10,762 bases of DNA from an uncultured Treponema sp. (lineage in GTDB: Bacteria; Spirochaetota; Spirochaetia; Treponematales; Treponemataceae), in NCBI GenBank assembly GCA_937893155.1, contig CALBGU010000190.1, forward strand, positions 1 to 10,762, written 5' to 3'. This document shows positions 1-6,780 of the stretch, in pieces. The position numbers and the translations under genes were made by a program. Position 1 is the stretch's first letter. Each line of letters begins with the position of its first letter. Below the pieces are notes generated by a model. That model had not been told where the DNA came from, made no database searches, and saw nothing but the letters and a program-made list of their open reading frames with translations.

Positions 1-103
1 TGCAGTCAGCAAGGAACTCCAGCCGCTTGCCACAGAAGTAGAGCCATGTCTGCTTCATGGCCTGGTTGCCCTGCATGGCCTTCTTCTTGAACCAGTCAAT
101 CAT
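1..103 (-). other. Unrecognised open-frame fragment at the window edge
   Basis: An open frame runs off the left edge. It begins at an ATG at 103-101 and reads MIDWFKKKAMQGNQAM followed by about 18 more residues ending in a Leu-Ala-Asp-Cys stretch, with no stop. It is rich in Lys, aromatic residues and Met. I do not recognise it. The frame is continuous with the ABC ATPase fragment to its right, but the ATPase similarity stops around Ile-Arg-Glu-Leu-Asn (about 107-124) and the expected H-loop segment does not follow. This stretch is therefore probably a different sequence joined in frame. It favours GCC, CTG and AAG codons, unlike the flagellar genes. I see no ribosome binding site before the ATG. 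Confidence 0.3.
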
Positions 104-508
104 ACTGTTCAGCTCCCTGATAATTTCATACATATGCAGTGTGGCATTCGGATCAAGTCCGGAAACAGGTTCGTCCAGCAAAAGAAGTTTTTTTGTGGCA
201 CATAATGCCCTGGCCAATAATACCCGCTGCTGCTGACCGATAGATAAATGGGAAAAAATTTTAGAAGAAAACTTATCGGCTTGCGTAAGAGCAAGGGCTT
301 GATGGACAGCGGCCAAATTTTCCGCGGTGGCTTCCTTATGGGTGCTATCGTAACAAAGCCCCATCAGCACTACTTCTTCTACCGATAACGGAAAGCGCGT
401 CTGCGATACCGGACTTTTCTGCGCCAGATAGCCCACCTTCTCCCACGCCTCAAAATGCGGCAGTGGCTGCCCGAAAAGTTTGATTTTCCCCCGGCCCTTT
501 TCCAGAAT
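104..508 (-). pseudogene. Internal fragment of a metal (zinc-type) ABC transporter ATPase
   Basis: This is the middle of an ABC-type nucleotide-binding subunit. In order it shows KIKLFGQPL, a Q-loop (GYLAQKS), FPLSVEEVVLMG, the ABC signature LSIGQQQRVLLARAL (about 207-251), then Walker B and D-loop LLLLDEPVSGLD (about 150-187). The FPxSVxEVVLMG segment after the Q-loop resembles ZnuC/AdcC-like zinc and manganese importer ATPases, which power uptake with a ZnuB-type permease. The Walker A P-loop and a start codon are missing at its right end. At its left end the H-loop histidine is missing, because the sequence changes to an unrelated one near 104-112. It cannot encode a working ATPase. A stop codon (529-527) lies in the same frame immediately upstream. 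Transporter type is inferred from short motifs only; ABC ATPase identity is firm. Confidence 0.75.
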
Positions 509-522
509 AACCCGTGAGGGTT
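509..522 (-). terminator. Small hairpin after fragment stop, possible truncated terminator
   Basis: Read on the minus strand, AACCC-TCAC-GGGTT forms a 5-bp stem with a 4-nt loop, starting 5 bases after the TAA at 529-527. A rho-independent terminator would continue into a T-run. Here the sequence changes instead into the ABC ATPase frame. This looks like the 3' end of a gene with its terminator cut by a sequence junction. The hairpin is short and has no T-tract, so the call is tentative. Confidence 0.35.
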
Positions 523-526
523 CTTC

Positions 527-652
527 TTACTTGATTTGCACCTTGGCGCCGGCTTCCGTCAGCTCCGCCATGGCGGCTTCCTTATAGCTCAGGGCGGTGT
601 CCTTCTGGAAGGTATCCGCTCCCAGGTCGGTAATGGCCTTCAGCTCCGCCAT
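527..652 (-). pseudogene. C-terminal remnant of an unidentified gene
   Basis: Reading from an ATG at 652-650, directly after an in-frame TGA (655-653), the frame gives 41 codons. It starts MAELKAITDLGADTF, ends MAELTEAGAKVQIK and stops at TAA (529-527). The last residues vaguely resemble the C-terminus of ribosomal protein bL12 or of DctP-type binding proteins, but the match is too short to name. There is no ribosome binding site before the ATG, because that DNA is fliY sequence. It is more likely the 3' end of a longer gene cut at about 652 than a complete small gene. GC-rich codon choice (GCC, GCG, CTG, ACC) differs from fliY. A 13-bp direct repeat lies inside it (640-652 and 559-571). Confidence 0.4.
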
Positions 653-1499
653 TCAAGTTTTGGAACTGCACAGATTGAACGTTAGGATACCCAATGCCAG
701 GCATAGGAGCCGCCATTTGACCCATTCCCATATTCATCCCCCCCATCGGAACAGCCTGCATTCCCATTCCCATATTCATTCCACCCATCATCGGCTGAGC
801 GGCAGCCTGAGGTTGTGCAAATCCGCCCATGCTTTGAGCAGGTTGCGCAGATGCACCGCCGTTAAGAGATTTTGCCATTCCTTCAGCAACACTTGAAGAA
901 ACAGCTTCCCACATAGTAAACTGCTCGCCCTCAACTGTCAATGGATATGAAAATAATGCAAATGTACCTTCAGGCATTCTCACAGCCGCTTTTGGCTGCT
1001 TGCTGATTTCTGGAGGAATTGTCTCAAGCCCTGCCAGTTTTCCACCAGCGCAAAGGTCAGAAATCTCTTTTCCGCTGTGTCCGCCAACGATTTCTTTAAC
1101 CACCTCGAACACCATTGCTTCTTCCATAGAAGAATCCACGAGATTTCCGATTTTCTGGACAAATTCAGGCGCAAAAATAAAAAGATGGTCGCCCGTAAGA
1201 GCCGTTTTGTAGTCTGCCATAACAGCCACAACATCTTCCGGCACTTTTGCCAACAACTGGTCGCGTGTAACCGACTCCACGGTCGCAGCCCCAACAGTAA
1301 AAGCATCTTTGCCCGTCGTACCATTAAACGTTGCGACGAGTTTGTCTTTCATACTGTCCGCAAATTTTTGAAGCGTTGCAGTGTCAATGCTTGAAGAGCC
1401 GCCCGAAGAACCTCCTCCGCCACCAAGACCGCCTAATCCACCGTCTACGCTTGACAGAAGAGCATCTATTTCGTCCTGAGAAATTACTCCATCACTCAT
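582..1499 (-). CDS. fliY: Flagellar motor switch protein FliY, truncated and chimeric at its 3' end
   Basis: FliY is a FliN-type component of the flagellar C-ring that also carries a CheC-like region. Residues 7-15 (SQDEIDALL) are the N-terminal CheY-P-binding type motif shared with FliM. A Gly/Ser linker follows (20-37), then the CheC-like domain (about 41-210, with SMEEAMVFEVVKEIVGG), then a Met/Gly/Gln-rich linker (215-270) with GGMNMGMG twice. Native sequence continues to about PNVQSVQFQNL (residue 282). The C-terminal SpoA/FliN domain that should follow is absent. The last 22 residues, Gly284 to the TAA at 584-582, come from unrelated DNA read in this frame. The start is supported by AAGGAG about 7 bases upstream. 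It follows fliM by 20 bases in the operon. As it stands it could not form a normal C-ring base. Confidence 0.9.
   Translation of the reverse strand: MSDGVISQDEIDALLSSVDGGLGGLGGGGGSSGGSSSIDTATLQKFADSMKDKLVATFNGTTGKDAFTVGAATVESVTRDQLLAKVPEDVVAVMADYKTALTGDHLFIFAPEFVQKIGNLVDSSMEEAMVFEVVKEIVGGHSGKEISDLCAGGKLAGLETIPPEISKQPKAAVRMPEGTFALFSYPLTVEGEQFTMWEAVSSSVAEGMAKSLNGGASAQPAQSMGGFAQPQAAAQPMMGGMNMGMGMQAVPMGGMNMGMGQMAAPMPGIGYPNVQSVQFQNLNGGAEGHYRPGSGYLPEGHRPEL
721..790 (-). repeat. Short in-frame repeat encoding the Met/Gly linker of FliY
   Basis: Two near-identical stretches (about 721-741 and 763-784; shared core cccattcccatattcat) lie about 42 bases (14 codons) apart and encode the two GGMNMGMG motifs of the FliY linker. 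The spacing is a multiple of three, so gain or loss of a copy would keep the frame. The linker is low in complexity and lies between the CheC-like domain and the expected SpoA domain. Confidence 0.6.
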
Positions 1500-1519
1500 T
1501 TAAATCTCCTTATCACCCA

Positions 1520-2554
1520 TTATATTGACTCATCGTCTTCATCTGCCAAATCTTCTATATCTTCATCTTCGGCTTGCTTTATCTTTCCGATAACTTGAAC
1601 AGCCATTTTTTTGCCAACAACACCCGGCTGACAATAGAATTTCTTTTTGCTGCCCACGCTCAATGTCAGCGGGTCGCCCACTCGCACATTCGGCAAGCGC
1701 ACAATGTCGCCCACCTGCAAGCCCAAAACATCGCGAATCGGCAAATTAGTTGACCCGATTTCAGCAACAATGTCCATATCAACATCAGACAATTTTTCTT
1801 TTAATGTGCCAAGATATTGCGTTGTTGAACTGCGTCTGACCGAAGAAAACCAAAATTGCGATGACAATTTAGAAATAATTGGCTCAATCGTGAGGTACGG
1901 AATACAGAAGTTCATCATTCCTTCCTCATCGCCGACTTTGGTTTCAAGCGTTACCAAAACAACCATTTCAGACGGCGGAACGATTTGTGCAAACTGCGGG
2001 TTCGTTTCAATCTGTCCCAATCGAGGACGCAAATCAATAACTTGAGTCCACGCCTCGCGCATATTCGCAAGAATACGCACGATAATGCCGTCCATAACAG
2101 ATGTTTCAATATCAGTAAGCTCGCGGATAACCTTCGGTCCCTGCCCGTTTCCGCCGAAAAGACGGTCAATAATGCTGAACGTAATTGACGGGTCAATTTC
2201 CAAAACAGCATTACCCTTGAGCGGGTCCATATTAACAACAGCAAGCGTTGTCGGAGTTGGAATGGAGCGAATAAACTCCTCGTATGTCAACTGGTCAACA
2301 GATGCAACGTGAACGTGAACCAAAGAGCGCAACTGCGCAGAAAGGCTCGTCGTGGTTAAACGCGCAAACGTTTCGTGCATAATAGAAACAGTGCGAATCT
2401 GTTCTTTTGAAAATTTATCAGGACGCTTAAAATCATAAATCTTGATTTTACGCGTATCGCTCACAGGCTTGAACGAGGCGTTGGTATCCTGATCTCCTGA
2501 ATTTATAGCTTGGAGCAGCTGGTCAATCTCATCCTGTGAAAGAACCTCGGTCAT
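1520..2554 (-). CDS. fliM: Flagellar motor switch protein FliM
   Basis: FliM is the central C-ring protein that binds CheY-P and sets rotation direction. The 344-residue length is usual for the family. Residues 5-14 (LSQDEIDQLL) are the CheY-P-binding N-terminal peptide. The CheC-like middle domain (about 45-235) contains the GGNG signature at 134-137 within FGGNGQGPKVIRELTDIE, which contacts FliG. The C-terminal SpoA domain (about 250-325, with LPIRDVLGLQVGDIVRL) is followed by an acidic tail (EDEDIEDLADEDDES). The ATG at 2554 has AGGAAGG about 5 bases upstream. It sits 19 bases after fliL and 20 before fliY, so the genes are co-transcribed. All domains are intact, unlike in neighbouring fliY. 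Confidence 0.97.
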   Translation of the reverse strand: MTEVLSQDEIDQLLQAINSGDQDTNASFKPVSDTRKIKIYDFKRPDKFSKEQIRTVSIMHETFARLTTTSLSAQLRSLVHVHVASVDQLTYEEFIRSIPTPTTLAVVNMDPLKGNAVLEIDPSITFSIIDRLFGGNGQGPKVIRELTDIETSVMDGIIVRILANMREAWTQVIDLRPRLGQIETNPQFAQIVPPSEMVVLVTLETKVGDEEGMMNFCIPYLTIEPIISKLSSQFWFSSVRRSSTTQYLGTLKEKLSDVDMDIVAEIGSTNLPIRDVLGLQVGDIVRLPNVRVGDPLTLSVGSKKKFYCQPGVVGKKMAVQVIGKIKQAEDEDIEDLADEDDESI

Positions 2555-2573
2555 GCCAAACCTTCCTCGTTTT

Positions 2574-3128
2574 TTATTGTTCGACTACATCCAATGTTGT
2601 AAACTGAACATTACGGATTTTACTGTCACTGAGAATATCATCATTTATGCGGTCGCGAATCTGCTGGCGAAGAATATCCTCATTCTGAGGCTTCAACTCT
2701 TCCTTTGTTCGCTCCGAAAAATACTGACGCAAGAACGCCTTAATCTCAATCAAACGCTGACTGATTTCAGTAGAAGCCTGTTTGTCATCTTTTTTGTAGC
2801 CAAGAGAAACCTGAACCACTACGCTCGCAGGATTATTGTCGCTTGTTTTTGTGCGAACTTGGTCAAGACTTGAGTACCAATCAAGAACTTCCTTCTTTCT
2901 TGTGTATTCCTGACTTGTCGGAATTCCCTGAGCCTGAGGCTTATTGTTCCCCATAATATTGACCGTCACCACAACCACGGTAACAATCAAAATGATTGCA
3001 CCCAAGCCAATAGCAATCCACTTGAGCAATCCCGGCAAAAGAGCCGCAATGCCGCCCGCTTTCTTCGGTGCGCCACCGTCTCCGCCAACATCGTCTTCTG
3101 TAATTCCTGCATCTTCTTTATCAGCCAT
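2574..3128 (-). CDS. fliL: Flagellar basal body-associated protein FliL
   Basis: FliL is an inner-membrane protein that surrounds and stabilises the stator at the basal body. The 184-residue sequence has a short acidic cytoplasmic N-terminus (1-29, many Asp/Glu and Gly), one membrane helix (about 36-59, LKWIAIGLGAIILIVTVVVV), and a periplasmic FliL domain to the C-terminus. The domain shows the usual VQVSLGY strand, a conserved RLIEIKAFLRQYFSE helix and a final RNVQFTTLDVVEQ. The ATG at 3128 has GGAGG about 7 bases upstream. It lies 44 bases after motB and 19 before fliM, the common spirochaete order. Nothing is missing or unusual. Confidence 0.95.
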   Translation of the reverse strand: MADKEDAGITEDDVGGDGGAPKKAGGIAALLPGLLKWIAIGLGAIILIVTVVVVTVNIMGNNKPQAQGIPTSQEYTRKKEVLDWYSSLDQVRTKTSDNNPASVVVQVSLGYKKDDKQASTEISQRLIEIKAFLRQYFSERTKEELKPQNEDILRQQIRDRINDDILSDSKIRNVQFTTLDVVEQ

Positions 3129-3172
3129 ATCTTTCCTCCATATCGGTATTCATCAATTTTATTTAAATGCCA

Positions 3173-3892
3173 TTAAAAATGACCTTCGTCCAAAATAATT
3201 AAATCCACACGTCTGTTATATGCTTTACCTTCTTCGGTCTCGTTTGAAAATTTTGGTTCAGTATCTGCATAACCTGCAATCGAAAACTGATTTTCATCAA
3301 CACCGAAATCCGACAGATAATGTAAGACATTTGCAGAACGGGTGGCAGAAAGTTCCCAGTTACTCGCAAACTTGGAATCAAAAGAAACAGGCGTATCGTC
3401 TGTATGTCCCTCGATTCTGAATTTTCGCCCCATAACCTCTTCTGATTTCAAAAACTGCGACAATCGCAAAAGCGTTTCGCGCGTTTCTTCAATATTGAGT
3501 TCAGCACTGCCACGCTCAAAAAAACTGTCAGAAGCAAGCGTTATAACAAGACCGCGTTCATCGCTTGTTATCGTAATTTTATTGCTTTTTACATCGGGAG
3601 CAAAAAGACTAACCGCTTTCTTCTTGGCAAGTCCCATGCTCTTTCCTTTTTCAATAGAAGGCAAAGAACTTATCGTATTTCCCAAATCAGCAAGACTTCC
3701 TGCCGAAAGCGAAATACCGCCGCCCGGATTATCATTTGAAAGAGATGCCTGCAAAGCCGCCATTTGCGCAGAATCCGTTTCCGACGGGTCGTACAACATA
3801 ACGAAGAAGCAAAGCATCAATGTAATCATATCGCCATAAGTACCTTGCCACGCGGTTGACGGTTTCTCAGGTTCTTTTGATTTCTTACCCAT
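3173..3892 (-). CDS. motB: Flagellar motor stator protein MotB
   Basis: MotB pairs with MotA to form the ion-conducting stator and anchors it to peptidoglycan. At 239 residues it is on the short side, as in other spirochaetes. A Lys-rich cytoplasmic start (1-12) leads into a single membrane helix containing Asp21 (TYGDMITLMLCFFVMLY), the essential ion-binding aspartate. After a plug and linker region, the OmpA-like peptidoglycan-binding domain occupies about 115-235, with IEGHTDDTPV (EGHTDD at 161-166), NWELSATRSANVL and YNRRVDLIIL. The ATG at 3892 has AGGAATAGGA close upstream. It follows motA by 24 bases. Ion specificity (H+ or Na+) cannot be read with certainty. Confidence 0.97.
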   Translation of the reverse strand: MGKKSKEPEKPSTAWQGTYGDMITLMLCFFVMLYDPSETDSAQMAALQASLSNDNPGGGISLSAGSLADLGNTISSLPSIEKGKSMGLAKKKAVSLFAPDVKSNKITITSDERGLVITLASDSFFERGSAELNIEETRETLLRLSQFLKSEEVMGRKFRIEGHTDDTPVSFDSKFASNWELSATRSANVLHYLSDFGVDENQFSIAGYADTEPKFSNETEEGKAYNRRVDLIILDEGHF

Positions 3893-3916
3893 TTTCCTAT
3901 TCCTATAAAACCGCTA

Positions 3917-4699
3917 TTAGTCCTTAAGAACGTCACCTTCAACAACCTTGCGCGTTTTCGGGTCAAGGTAAGCCAAAAGTTTCAACGCAAGAATACGAGG
4001 GTTATCGCCTGCCTGAATAGAAAGCACACCCTCAATAGACATTTCCATAACAGACATCTCTTTGGCATTCTGATTTGACAATTTATTTGCGAAAGGAGCA
4101 ACGAGCCAGTTTGCCAGCATAGAACCGTACAAGGTAGTAATCAAAGCAACAGCCATGTTTGGACCCAAGGAGCTTTTATCTTCCAAGTTGTTCAACATAC
4201 CAATCAAACCGATAACTGTACCCAACATACCAAAGCCAGGACCATAACCAGCCCACGCATTAACAGTACCAATCCATTCCATGTGGCGAGCTTCAACGTT
4301 GTTCATCTCGCTTTCCATAATCGCACGAACAACCGCGCCATCAGTACCATCAACAATCAAGCGTAAACCGTTTTTCAAGAATGGACTGTCCAAATCTTCA
4401 AGACCTTCTTCAAGAGCAAGGATACCTTCTCGGCGAGCTTTCTCGGCAAGCGTAACCATTTTTTGAATCAAATCGCGTTCATTGTAATCGAACGTCTTTA
4501 ACGCGCGTCCCATAACGCCAAAAAGACCGAGTGCGTGCTTTAAGTCCGCAACGATGAACAAAGCCGCATAGGAACCACCGACAGTAACCAAAACTGACGG
4601 AATATCGATAATGCCCATAACAGAGCCACCAGACGTAACAACGCCCAAGCCGATAGCAATCGTACCGCCAACCAGACCGATTATTGTAGCTATATCCAT
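3917..4699 (-). CDS. motA: Flagellar motor stator protein MotA
   Basis: MotA is the four-helix inner-membrane stator subunit whose cytoplasmic loop pushes on FliG. The 260-residue length is typical. Helices lie at about 3-22, 33-52, 148-170 and 183-203. The cytoplasmic loop has ARREGILALEEGLED, with Arg90 and Glu97/Glu98 in the positions known to contact FliG in E. coli. Pro154 (GYGPGFGMLGTVIGLIGML) and Pro202 (LVAPFANKL) match the conserved prolines near the ion channel. The ATG at 4699 is preceded by GGGAG about 11 bases upstream. It lies 56 bases after flbD and 24 before motB. Confidence 0.97.
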   Translation of the reverse strand: MDIATIIGLVGGTIAIGLGVVTSGGSVMGIIDIPSVLVTVGGSYAALFIVADLKHALGLFGVMGRALKTFDYNERDLIQKMVTLAEKARREGILALEEGLEDLDSPFLKNGLRLIVDGTDGAVVRAIMESEMNNVEARHMEWIGTVNAWAGYGPGFGMLGTVIGLIGMLNNLEDKSSLGPNMAVALITTLYGSMLANWLVAPFANKLSNQNAKEMSVMEMSIEGVLSIQAGDNPRILALKLLAYLDPKTRKVVEGDVLKD

Positions 4700-4755
4700 T
4701 TTCTATATATCTCCCTTACCCTTTACAAAAGTAGAAAACTCAAAACATTCTAAAC

Positions 4756-4953
4756 TCACGTTTCGTTTTTATATATTCCAATCCGCCTGCGATACTCGAC
4801 AATTTTGGCAACCACATCATCAGGTTTTTCGCGAACCACAACTTTTTTGCCCGAAAGCATTGTTAAAGTCAGGTCTGGATTTTCCTCCATGCTCTCAATC
4901 TGATGCGGGTTAATCCAATAAATCTTTCCGTCGAGGCGTGTAACACTTATCAT
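4756..4953 (-). CDS. flbD: Flagellar protein FlbD (SwrD family)
   Basis: This small cytoplasmic protein of the FlbD family has 65 residues: MISVTRLDGKIYWINPHQI, then an ME-rich segment, TMLSGKKVVVREKP and a final amphipathic helix (DDVVAKIVEYRRRIGIY). There is no signal peptide or membrane helix. The Bacillus subtilis relative SwrD is needed for full flagellar motor power, which fits its place directly upstream of motA. GAGGGG lies about 9 bases before the ATG at 4953. It is the first gene after the sigma-28-like promoter at 4995-5022, so it probably leads this transcript. In many spirochaetes flgE and other hook genes precede flbD; here the upstream neighbour is cimA. Confidence 0.9.
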   Translation of the reverse strand: MISVTRLDGKIYWINPHQIESMEENPDLTLTMLSGKKVVVREKPDDVVAKIVEYRRRIGIYKNET

Positions 4954-4994
4954 ACTGCAATCCCCTCGTGTTTAAATCACACTCTCGTTTTTTA

Positions 4995-5022
4995 CTATCG
5001 GCAATCGCAAAAGAAGTGTTTA
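4995..5022 (-). promoter_or_regulatory. Sigma-28 (FliA)-type promoter for the flagellar operon
   Basis: On the minus strand TAAA (5022-5019) is followed after 16 bases by GCCGATAG (5002-4995). The sigma-28/sigma-D consensus is TAAA-N14-16-GCCGATAA/T, so only the last base differs. Initiation would fall near 4988, about 35 bases before the flbD ATG, with the GAGGGG ribosome site within the leader. No comparable sigma-70 promoter was seen in this gap. The position, 147 bases after cimA ends and just before flbD, makes it the likely start of the flbD-motAB-fliLMY transcript. Confidence 0.72.
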
Positions 5023-5100
5023 GACACATTTTTATTATTTGCAGATTTCAAAAAAGGGGCAAACAGCATTTTTCAGGATTTTCAACAAAACGCAACAAAA

Positions 5101-6699
5101 TTACATCAAATGACGAAACTTCTTTTCAACATCTTTTATCAGCTTATACTCAAAGCTATCGACCAACGCCAAATAACTCGCCTCCATAACGTCGCTTGAA
5201 ACGCCCATCGTCGCCCAGTGGTCAACTCCGTCAGAGCTTTCGATAAGTACACGAACACGGCTCGCCGTTGCGCTCTTTCCGTCCAGAACGCGGACCTTGT
5301 AATCCGTTAGGCGTATCTGCGACACGTTCGGATAGAAGTGCTCCAATGCTTTTCGCAACGCCTTATCAAGCGCATTAACAGGACCATCTCCCTCCCCTGC
5401 GGTAATCTCAATTTGCCCGTCCACTTCGAGCTTGAGCTGTGCAAAAGACGCAAGAGATTTTTCAATACGCGGCATTTCGCCGCTCGTGCGATAATAATGC
5501 AGCGTGAAAAACGGCTGATATTTTCCGATAGATTTTCGCACCAACAGTTCAAAGCTCGCGTCCGCACCCTCAAACTGATAGCCCTCGTGCTCAAGGTCTT
5601 TCACTTTCTTCACGATGTTTGCAACAATCGGGCTGTTTTTCGTGATAGTCGGGTCAAACTTGCTGATTTTTTCAATAATCATACTGCGCCCCGCAACTTC
5701 GCTCATCAAGAACACGCGGCTGTTCCCCACGCTTTCGGGCGTAATGTGCTCATAAGCGGCAGGATTTTTCAAAACCGCGTCAATGTGCATACCCGCTTTA
5801 TGCGCAAACGCAGAAGGTCCAACGTACGGCATTCCCGCGTCAAGAGCCATATTCGTGATTTCTGCCACGCGGCGCGCTATCGGGGTCAGTTCCTTGATTT
5901 TGTCTTCCGCAATGCACTCATAGCCCATTTTCAGCTGCAAGTTTGCGATAATCGTCGAAAGATTTGCGTTGCCCGTGCGCTCGCCAAAGCCCAAAAGCGT
6001 GCCTTGAACGTGCGTTGCTCCTGCCTCTACGGCTATCATCGAGTTCGCCACCGCAAGCCCGCAATCGTTGTGCGTGTGGATTCCGACCGTGCACGCCTTG
6101 CCGAACGCCTTTACCACTTCCGCAGTCGCTTTCTGCACATCGCCATACATTGCGCCGCCCTTTGTTTCGCACAAACAAAGCACACTCGCGCCGCCCTCTA
6201 CCGCCGCTTGAAGCGTCTTCATTGCGTAATCGGCATTTTCTTTATAGCCCGTAAAAAAATGCTCTGCGTCATAAATAACCGTGCGATTGTGCTTGCAAAG
6301 ATAGCTTACGGTATCGCGAATCATCTCAAGATTTTCGTCAAGCGAGGCGTGGAGAATGTCGGTTACTTGAAAATCCCACGATTTGCCGAAGATAACGACG
6401 TTTTCCGTTTCCGCGCTCAAAAGGCTCTGCAAATTCGCGTCCTCGGCGCACGAAGAATCTTTTCTCCGCGTAGAACCGAACGCAACCAATTTCGCCGTTT
6501 TCAGCTCCAGCCGTTTCGCCTGCTGAAAAAACTCCATATCTTTTGGATTGCTGCCGGGATTTCCAGCCTCAATAAAAGCCACTCCAAGCTCGTCCAAAGC
6601 CTTCACGATATTGATTTTGTCCTGCACAGAATAGCTTATGCCCTCGCCCTGCGCGCCGTCACGCAACGTTGAATCAAGGATAGAAATCTTTTTTGCCAC
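5101..6699 (-). CDS. cimA: (R)-citramalate synthase
   Basis: CimA condenses acetyl-CoA with pyruvate to give (R)-citramalate, the first step of the threonine-independent route to isoleucine. The 532-residue protein has a DRE-TIM catalytic barrel (about 4-285): LDSTLRDGAQGEG with Arg13-Asp14, the metal-binding HTHND motif at 208-212, and GFGERTGNANL at 237-247. A linker follows, and a C-terminal LeuA-type allosteric/dimer domain (about 390-525) with ITAGEGDGPVNALDKALRKAL. The LDSTLRDGAQGE start and the domain layout fit the citramalate synthase branch better than 2-isopropylmalate synthase. The GTG at 6699 is chosen over an ATG at 6738: GAGG lies 8 bases before the GTG, and the upstream ATG would precede the promoter -10. 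Nothing is missing. No strong terminator is visible before flbD, so some readthrough into the flagellar genes is possible. Confidence 0.92.
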   Translation of the reverse strand: MAKKISILDSTLRDGAQGEGISYSVQDKINIVKALDELGVAFIEAGNPGSNPKDMEFFQQAKRLELKTAKLVAFGSTRRKDSSCAEDANLQSLLSAETENVVIFGKSWDFQVTDILHASLDENLEMIRDTVSYLCKHNRTVIYDAEHFFTGYKENADYAMKTLQAAVEGGASVLCLCETKGGAMYGDVQKATAEVVKAFGKACTVGIHTHNDCGLAVANSMIAVEAGATHVQGTLLGFGERTGNANLSTIIANLQLKMGYECIAEDKIKELTPIARRVAEITNMALDAGMPYVGPSAFAHKAGMHIDAVLKNPAAYEHITPESVGNSRVFLMSEVAGRSMIIEKISKFDPTITKNSPIVANIVKKVKDLEHEGYQFEGADASFELLVRKSIGKYQPFFTLHYYRTSGEMPRIEKSLASFAQLKLEVDGQIEITAGEGDGPVNALDKALRKALEHFYPNVSQIRLTDYKVRVLDGKSATASRVRVLIESSDGVDHWATMGVSSDVMEASYLALVDSFEYKLIKDVEKKFRHLM

Positions 6700-6729
6700 G
6701 GTGTTTTCCTCACGATAAAAATATATGAA

Positions 6730-6758
6730 ATTATGCAAATATATCCGCTGATTGTCAA
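6730..6758 (-). promoter_or_regulatory. Sigma-70 promoter of cimA
   Basis: On the minus strand a perfect -35 TTGACA (6758-6753) and -10 CATAAT (6735-6730) are separated by exactly 17 bases. Transcription would start near 6723, giving a leader of about 24 bases to the GTG at 6699, with GAGG at 6711-6708. This arrangement decides the start codon, since the ATG at 6738 would not be transcribed. Confidence 0.75.
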
Positions 6759-6764
6759 TTCTCT

Positions 6765-6780
6765 AAACGGTATGCCGTTT
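6765..6780. promoter_or_regulatory. 16-bp inverted repeat upstream of the cimA promoter (operator candidate)
   Basis: AAACGG-TATG-CCGTTT is an inverted repeat with perfect 6-bp arms and a 4-bp centre. It lies 6 bases upstream of the cimA -35. The position suits a transcription factor site contacting the promoter. It would not be transcribed from that promoter, so an attenuator is unlikely. The binding protein is unknown. Confidence 0.5.

Noticed and set aside
109..294. 61-codon minus-strand open frame inside the ABC ATPase fragment
   Set aside because: It is in a different frame from the recognisable LSIGQQQRV and LLLLDEP motifs. Shadow frame.
4653..4662. GCCGATAG on the plus strand inside motA as a second sigma-28 -10 element
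   Set aside because: It has no properly spaced TAAA upstream, faces against the operon and lies within conserved MotA codons. Chance match.
5338..6672. 444-codon plus-strand open frame antisense to cimA
   Set aside because: cimA shows all family motifs in the other strand. This frame is rich in Arg/His/Cys, has no ribosome site and no recognisable domain, and is a typical shadow of a gene with biased codon use.
6700..6738. Earlier ATG start for cimA at 6738
   Set aside because: The extra 13 residues do not resemble the family, there is no ribosome site before that ATG, and the -10 element lies within this stretch.
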